From: Begonia masoniana
Taxonomy: Eukaryota > Streptophyta > Magnoliopsida > Cucurbitales > Begoniaceae
NCBI GenBank assembly: GCA_022432975.1
Contig: CM039503.1
Location: forward strand, 42,482,369 to 42,546,368
Length of the DNA: 64,000 nucleotides
Direction of reading: 5' to 3'
Position numbers and translations under genes: made by a program. This document shows, one piece after another, positions 58,080-64,000 of this stretch (position 1 is its first letter; the number at the start of each line of letters is the position of its first letter). The notes beneath the pieces are model-generated. The model searched no databases and had not been told where the DNA came from. It was given only the letters and a program-made list of their open reading frames with translations.

Positions 58080-58828
58080 TTTCATTCTTCTATCACGAGT
58101 GATACTCATCCCAAGTATCTGTTTTGCCAATCCTAAGTCTTTCATGGAAAAGACTTGTTAAGCTAATTCTTTAACTTAACAATATTTTTTCTGTATGGAC
58201 CCACAATCAACATATCGTCGACATAAAGTAAGAGGATTATAAATGTATCATCCGTGAACTTTTTCACAAACACACAATGGTTTGAAGAAGTTTTTACGTA
58301 TCATTGATTTTCCATAAAGAAATCAAACTATTTGTACTATTGTTTTAGGCGTTGCTTTAATCTATACAGACTATTTCTCAATTTACATACCAGATGTTCC
58401 TTTCCCTTGACAACGAATCCTTCTAGCTGATCCATGTAAATCTCTTTTTCTAATTTATCATCCAAGAAGACTGTCTTTACATCGAGTTGTTCGATTTCCA
58501 AATTAAGACTTGAGGCTAATCCAAGTACTACTACTATGGATGACATTTTCAAAATAGGTGAAAAAATTTCCTCAAAATCAACCCCTTTCACGACCAGTCG
58601 TGCCTTATACTTTGGTTGCGAATTTTCTTCTTTGAGTCTGTATACCCATTTGTTCTTCAGTGCATTTCTTCCCTTTGGAAGCTGAACCAACTCACAAGTA
58701 TGGTTCTCATGCAATTGTGTCATCTCATCTTGTATCGCATCTAACCAGTTCTTCTTTTGTTGATGCTCCATAACTTCCTCATAACACTCAGGTTCATCGC
58801 CATCAGTGATCACCACGTACTCATTCAC
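58080..58828 (-). pseudogene. Tork-like RT, N-terminal half (inverted segment)
   Basis: Minus-strand reading shows KKNWLDAIQDEMTQLHENHT, NKWVYRLKEEN, KYKARLVVKG, then a short deletion and VDFEEIFSPI, EQLDVKTVFLDDKLEKEIYM and SLYRLKQ. Further on, after stops, FVKKFTDDTFIILLLYVDDM carries the YVDD box at about 58215. The first catalytic Asp lies in QLDVK. It ends by running into the LTR piece at 58056. The region 58080-58335 is inverted relative to, and partly divergent from, 61441-61705. Confidence 0.85.
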
Positions 58829-58831
58829 AGA

Positions 58832-60267
58832 TTATCTTCTCGATGGTCGACGATCTCTTGTTGACCTCCTTAACTCTAATTCTGTAACTGATTTAGGAGA
58901 AATCTCTATTTCTCTTTGGTCAACATCATCAGCTGCTTGATCACTATGTTCTTCAGTATCTCCTCCGTTAAAGGTTGATTTCACCAAACCAACCTTTACT
59001 AGATGCTTATCAGTGATATCCACATCTTTTTGTTTGTCTTTAAAAGTCTGATCTTCAAGAAGACAACATCTCGACTTCTGACAATTTTCTTGTCAACTGG
59101 ATCCAAAGCCTATATCTGAATGCGTCACTTCCGTATCTGAGGAATATACATTCCTTAGCTTTATTGTCTAGGTTGAACCTCTCATCTTTAGGAATATAGA
59201 CAAACGCTCTGCATCCAAACACCTTTAAATGCTCATAAGAGACATCTTTTCTAATCCATGGTCTGTTTGGCACTTCTCCACTCAGAGGTGCTGATGGAGA
59301 TAAATTAATGATGTTTACTGCAGCCTTCATTGCTTCTCCCCAAAATATTTTGAGAATTTTTGAATGTGATAGCATACACCTTATCTTCTCCACGATCGTC
59401 CTATTCATTCTTTCTGCAACACAATTTTGTTGATAAGTCTTTGGAACTGATTTTTCGTGTCTGATCCCGTGCATCTTCCAGTATTCATTGAATGATCTCA
59501 TATATTCGCCACCATTATATGTGCAAATGCATTTTAATTTATTTCCAGTTTCTCGCTCTATTAGAACATGAAATTGTTTGAAAACGTTAAACACATCATC
59601 TTTTGATTTGAGTGCATAAACCCAAACTTTTCTAGAGTGATCATCAATGAATGTCACCATATATTGGGCACTGCCTAACATTTTTGTTGACATGGAACCA
59701 CAGACATCTGAATAGATGACTTCTAACACTTTTGGTTTCCTTGATGCAAAATTCTTTGGAAAGGAAACTATGTGTTGTTTTCCAGCCAAACAATGAATAC
59801 AATTTGGCAAAGATTCATGCCTGAAATGTGGCAGACATTCTCTCTTGCCAAGCAATTGAAGTCCTCTTTCGCTCATGTGACTAAGTCGTTTGTGCCATAA
59901 CTCAATGGATGAGTTATCTTGTGCAACATTTACAGATGCTTCGTTCACAGTCACTTGAGTCACATATAAAACTCTTTGATTCTTTCGCTAGGATTAGCGA
60001 GTCTTTGCTGAGCTCCCATTTTCTATCAGAAAATTTGCTCTTGTAACCAGCCTCATCAAGAGCACCAACTAACATTAGATTTAGTCTAATATCTGTAACA
60101 TGTCTGACATCTTTAAGCACTAACTCACATCTTGTGTTGGTCTGGATACAAATGTTCTTCATTTTAACAAAGCCAAAATCACCGCTGATGTAAGATGTAA
60201 AATATTCTACTTTTGAAGTAACATGATAAGAGGCTCCAGAGTCACACACCCAACATGATTCATTCAC
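58832..60267 (-). pseudogene. Tork-like protease and integrase (inverted segment)
   Basis: From 60267: CWVCDSGASYHVTSKVEYF, with an intact protease DSG, then LVLKDVRHVTDIRLNLMLVG. After a frameshift near 59960: LWHKRLSHMSERGLQLL and CIHCLAGKQ (integrase zinc domain), VIYSDVCGSMSTK with the first Asp, FIDDHSRKVWVYALKSKDD, CTYNGGEYM where the usual SDNGGEY Asp is Tyr, and NCVAERMNRTIVEK with the Glu. The C-terminal part includes HLKVFGCRAFVYIPKDER. The frame breaks near 59055 and a short acidic linker (58832-59023) leads to RT. Loss of the second catalytic Asp makes the integrase inactive whatever the other breaks. Confidence 0.88.
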
Positions 60268-60380
60268 ATGAGGTTGATAAAATCTTCACATATAATGACA
60301 TCTTCACCCTCAGAGACAATTGCAGTCGTACTCTTCGTTTCTTCTTTTACAACTTCTGTGCTTTGTTCTTTCTTCAATTT

Positions 60381-61097
60381 TTAACAATCATTTTTCATGT
60401 GGCTCATCTTGCCATAATGATAGCACTTAACGCCCTTTTTACTTTTCGACTTTGACCTGCGTGACATGTTGGCTTCAGAGAACCCATGTTTCTTTAATCT
60501 TTTTCTTGTTACTAATAAAACCTCCACGAAAGAGTGTTCCTTGTTCTTCCATCTGTTTTCTTCTTCAAGAATCGCAGCTGCAATATCATTGAATATCAAC
60601 TTTGTCTTTGCAGCACCGTTGGCCAAATTTATAATGAGGTAATCATACGAATCCGGCAAACTTTGAACTAAAAGTTTGGCTCGTTCATTCTCGTCAATTT
60701 TGTGCTCCAATGATGTAAGTTGAGAAAATAATGGGTTTAGAGTGTTGATGTGGTCAGTCACCATTGTCGACTCTGACATTCGAAGAGTATATAATTTTCT
60801 TTTCAAAAAAATTTTATTATGCAACGACTTTGCCTCATATAGTTCTATCAACATATAACAAATCTACTTGGAAGTTGTACTTTCTGAGGTACTTAACAAA
60901 ATTATATCTGCTAGAGAAAGATGCAAAATGGCGATAGCATCCCCATCTACTTTGTTCTATTTTTCATCTTCAGCATTCGTCAGTCTGTCACCGATAGCCA
61001 TAGCACAACCATCTCGCTATAATAGCGCCTTTATTTTTAATTTCCGCAGTGATAAATTATTTCCATTGAATTTTTCAATTTCAATGTTTCCCGCCAT
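60381..61097 (-). pseudogene. Tork-like gag (inverted segment)
   Basis: The ATG at 61097-61095 starts MAGNIEIEKFNGNN, the usual copia opening, followed by three in-frame stops. From 60854 the frame is open: LYEAKSLHNKIFLKRKLYTL, HINTLNPLFSQLTSLEH, ERAKLLVQSLPDSYDYLI. The zinc knuckle at its end reads CYHYGKMSHMKNDC, so the second Cys is Tyr. It stops at 60381 just after the knuckle, consistent with separate or frameshifted gag in decayed copies. The primer site lies 10 bp upstream. Confidence 0.85.
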
Positions 61098-61106
61098 AAT
61101 AACTAG

Positions 61107-61118
61107 GCTCTGATACCA
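61107..61118 (-). other. Primer binding site of the Tork-like element
   Basis: GCTCTGATACCA on the plus strand, so TGGTATCAGAGC on the element strand, just after the inverted LTR 3' part and before gag. Confidence 0.8.
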
Positions 61119-61123
61119 CTTAT

Positions 61124-61440
61124 TGGGAATAATAATTGGTGCAAACAATAATAATGTCGCTGCTGTAAAACGTGAAGAGTACTGATCAGGATAATTTACA
61201 AGAAATACTGCTCTTGACAGTCTCCTTAGATAGAATTACCTTTCCAAGTATGTTCCCAGGAAAGGCTGGAGAGGTCATAGACGATCCCACTTAAAATCCA
61301 GTCTCTTAGACTAGACTCATTTACATTGTACATTAACACCACTAAATAAGCGGTATGAAAAATAATAGCAGATGCGATCCAAAAAATACAAGGAACATAT
61401 TTTGATCACGTCTGCTATTGTTTCAAATCGCATTTGCTAT
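61124..61440 (-). repeat. Tork-like 5' LTR 3' part (inverted)
   Basis: Its reverse complement aligns with 63070-63280 (GGATCGCATCTGCTATT, ACCGCTTATTTAGTGGT, GGAACATACTTGGAAAGG). Near 61395-61440 a 'GCATTTGCTATTG...' phrase is partly duplicated. At 61440 it meets plus-strand RT in mid-motif. Confidence 0.75.
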
Positions 61441-62543
61441 CAATAGTACAAAAAGTTTGATTTCTTTATGGGAAATCAAGGATACATGAAAACTTCTTCA
61501 TGCCATTGTGTGTTCGTGAAAAAGTTCACGGATAGTACATTTATAATCCTCATACTTTATGTCGACGATATAATAATTGTAGGCCTAGATAGAGAAAAGA
61601 TTGTTAAGTTAAAAAATGAGCTTAACAAGTCTTTTGCCATGAAAGACTTAGTACCAGCAAAACATATGCTTAGGATGAGTATCACTCGTGATAGGAATAA
61701 TGGAAAATTATGGCTATCACAGGGGAAATATATCAAGAAGTTCTTAGTCGATTCTATATGGATAAGGCGAAGTCGATCAGTACTCCACTTGCTAAACATT
61801 TCAAACTTGCTTACGAACAAAGTTCTTCCACTGAAGAAGAAAAGGCAGAAATACAGAGAATTCCATATGTCTCAACAGTTGGCAGCTTGATGTATATCAT
61901 GGTTTGTACAAGACCTGATATTTCACATTCTGTTGGAGTAGTCAGTCAATTTCTTTCAAATTCAGGCAAAGAGCATTGGAATGCAGTAAAGTAGATTCTT
62001 AAGTATCTTAGAGGTACTTCTGAATTCAGTTTGTGTTTTGAAAGTAAAGAGTCTTTGTTAGTAGACTATACTGATGCAGACATAGCTGTAGACATTGACT
62101 ACAGAATATTAACATCAGGGTATTTTGTTACATTTGGAGGGGGAGCAGTTTCGTGGCAATCTAAGCGACAAAAATCAATTGCATTGTCTACAACAGAAGC
62201 TGAGTTTATTGCAGCTATAGAATCCTTTAAAGAAATTTGTGGATGCAAAAATTTCTGACAGAATTGGGTCATCAACAATATAAGTATATCTTGTATTGTG
62301 ATAGTAAAAGTGCTATTTATTTGAGCAAGAACCCAAACTTTTATTTGAAGTCAAAACACATAGATATCAAGTATCATTAGATACGAGATGTGTTGGACAA
62401 CAGGCAAATGTATCTTGAGAAGATTTACACGAATGACAATGACTCAGAAATGATAACAAAGACTTTGCAAAGAAATAAACACGAATTATGTAGAGGTTCA
62501 GCAGGATTGGAGATACTTCATCATAAGTCGGGAGGGAGAGATT
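61441..62543 (+). pseudogene. Tork-like RT C-terminal half and RNase H
   Basis: Begins in the middle of an RT motif (…YKKFDFFMGNQGYMKTSS), then FIILILYVDDIIIVGLDREK with the YVDD box, LAMKD-like FAMKDLVPAKHML, and a frameshift near 61760 to MDKAKSISTPLAKHFKL. After that: PYVSTVGSLMYIMVCTRPDI, VSQFLSNSGKEHWNAVK and a TAG. RNase H reads DYTDADIAVDIDYRILTSGY, VSWQSKRQKSIALSTTEAEF, then after a shift YILYCDSKSAIYLSKNP and SKHIDIKYH. The frame ends near 62548 at the polypurine run GGGAGGGAGAGA. It has no start of its own and must derive from a full gag-pol gene. Confidence 0.88.
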
Positions 62544-63280
62544 TGTAGGGTCCCTCCTTAAATGATGAGGGACCCTTGTGTGTGAATGGAGACTTTTAAA
62601 GTCTCCATTTGTTGCAGGAAAAGGTTTTTTCCTTGTTCTTGCAGCCTGCATTCCTCAAAATAAGAAATGTGTCTTCCTCAAATCTCTATAAATAGAAGTT
62701 TGAAGAGAGCATTCCATTATCCAAAGAAGAAGAGAAATCTTCTGTAAAGAAAAGGAAGGAAATAGTGAGGGTTATTTTGGAGGGAGAGAAAAGAAAGAGT
62801 GTGAGAGAAAAATAGTTGAAGTATTCTTGAGTACAATGAGAATTCTAAGAGTGGTGATTTCTCTTAGTGAATATTTTCTAGAATATTCGATATCTAAAAA
62901 AATATTATAAATCATATTTTCATAGTGAGATCTTTCAGGACTCGGTCTAAGTGATTTTTTCTCGATTTGGGTTTCCATGTAAAAATTCTTGGTGTTCATT
63001 TTAGATATTATTTCTCTTACTTTTTGGTGGTTATAATTTTACGGCGTGAGAAAATATTTCTGGTATTTTTCTGATCGCATCTGCTATTGTTTCTCGTACC
63101 GCTTATTTAGTGGTATAATTGTACTGTGTAAGTAAGTTCTGTCTAGGAAACTGGATTTTAAGGGGTACCTTCTGTGACCACTACAACCTTTCTTGGGAAC
63201 ATACTTGGAAAGGTAATTCTGTCTAAGGAGACTATCAAGAGTAGTCTTTCCTAAAAATTATCTTGATCAGTACTCTCCAT
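62544..63280 (+). repeat. Tork-like 3' LTR, truncated at its 3' end
   Basis: Starts TGTAGGGTCCCTCC after the purine run and carries an inverted GGGTCCCTC...GAGGGACCC pair right at its start. Similarity to the inverted 5' LTR part stops at ATCAGTACTCT near 63280, before the expected end, and no target duplication was found. Confidence 0.8.
62687..62694 (+). promoter_or_regulatory. TATA box in Tork-like 3' LTR
   Basis: TATAAATA in CTCTATAAATAGAA, about 143 bp after the LTR start. Confidence 0.65.
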
Positions 63281-64000
63281 AAAGTCCGGTGACTCTATGA
63301 AAAACATGGACAGTCCCAAGGCGACGCTGTCTTCTCCAGTCCACACGGCCATTTGCAGAGTCGCGGTCCAGACCCTGTTTTGGACTGTGGTTGAGTTTCT
63401 AATTATTAACTGGGTCGCAGGTAAAAAAAAAAAAAAGCTTTTGTTTGGACCTTAAGATGGGTCGTAGTCCAGAACTCATTTCGGCCGCCGTCCAACCCTT
63501 TTGGGTCGAGTTTTAGGCTTTTTTGGCCAAATTCAAAGGACATTGACCCAATTAATTATGGAGCACCTTTTTAGAAATAAATTAAAAAATTAAGGGCTAA
63601 AATTTTAGCTCGAAGATTTATGAATTTATTTTCAATTAACTCCAAGAATTTAATTAATTCTTGGACCGTAGACATTGGACTTGGATATTTTGAGATTTGG
63701 ACCGTGGTAGGCCCACTCAAAGTAGGATTTATTTTTACATGCTTTAATTAATTATTTTATTTTGTAAAATGATTGATAAATCTATTGTTAGTACTTTATT
63801 TGAACGCATATATCATTTTATGCATGTTTTCATTTTTATCATGAAAAACATGTTTTAATTAGAGTATGGAACAGTTGACTGTGTCGTGTCTCTTAGTGTA
63901 AAATCTTAAACTCAATCAGGGTGTTTTATATGACGTTGGCGATTGTTTACATTGTTTTTTTTTTATTTATTTTATTGCATAAGATATGATATGCACAGAG
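63281..64000. other. Unassigned sequence at the right edge
   Basis: 63340-63520 holds four loose copies of a GGTCGCGGTCCAGA / GGTCGTAGTCCAGA phrase and an A-run. The rest is AT-rich. It may be part of another LTR that continues beyond the window; no motif proves it. Confidence 0.4.

Larger units (their letters stand above)
57680..63280. mobile_element. Rearranged Tork/Tnt1-like copia element with inverted 5' two thirds
   Basis: LTR pieces at 57680-58056 and 62544-63280 are both plus-oriented and align from the TATA box onward. Between them, 58057-61440 is minus-oriented (RT first half, integrase, protease, gag, primer site, then the LTR 3' part), while 61441-62543 is plus-oriented (RT second half, RNase H). 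This is what an inversion from inside the 5' LTR to the middle of RT would give. However, about 250 bp of RT (YVDD region) are present on both sides in opposite orientation, with clear divergence. An old inversion with duplicated ends, or fusion of two copies, are both possible. Confidence 0.8.

Overview
The window is a stretch of a flowering-plant (eudicot-like) nuclear genome made almost entirely of LTR retrotransposons and their debris, with no intact host gene. The plant assignment rests on Ty3/gypsy chromovirus pol with a C-terminal chromodomain, Ty1/copia elements primed by initiator Met tRNA, a decayed AP2/ERF gene of the short EDLL-tailed type, and a decayed copy of the plant-specific 'putative plant transposon protein' family. 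The species cannot be told from what is visible.

Layout. 1-2606: 3' end of a plus-strand gypsy element (A) and its LTR. 2657-10519: a deleted minus-strand gypsy element (B). 10520-12595: LTR-like sequence ending in a 35-bp minisatellite of 42 near-perfect copies. 12598-18621: gag start and a 5.7-kb LTR of a minus-strand element (C), swollen by a TGACGTCA-rich array and about 569 AT dinucleotides. 18622-21257: older sequence with the plant transposon protein pseudogene. 21258-25464: plus-strand LTR (D) with a nested TG...CA insertion. 25465-29058: a long-TIR MITE, the ERF pseudogene and a small MITE. 29059-32111: solo LTR (E) with target duplication AAACC. 32139-37690: copia element 1 (duplication CCAAC) with an internal 863-bp tandem duplication. 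38280-47885: complete but decayed gypsy element F (duplication AAAAG). 50421-55810: a gypsy gag relic split by copia element 2 (50838-55600, duplication ATAGA). 57680-63280: a rearranged Tork/Tnt1-like copia whose 5' two thirds are inverted. 63281-64000: unassigned.

No element looks able to move by itself: every pol reading frame carries stops or frameshifts, and several catalytic residues are lost.

The most interesting signal is in the LTRs of the gypsy elements. Eight LTRs (A, B twice, C, D, E, F twice) from several diverged groups share one architecture: a 42-55 nt microexon-like segment with consensus splice sites, then an intron-like interval, then an acceptor GTAG/GT that opens a short acidic reading frame of 14 or 17 codons with a stop at a conserved place. 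A block 28-35 nt after the donor (CCTACATC) is exactly complementary to the acceptor (GATGTAGG). In element F both arms have changed together (CCTACACC with GGTGTAGG), so a base-paired RNA structure that covers the 3' splice site is plausible. Downstream of this module, each LTR group carries its own amplified tandem repeat.
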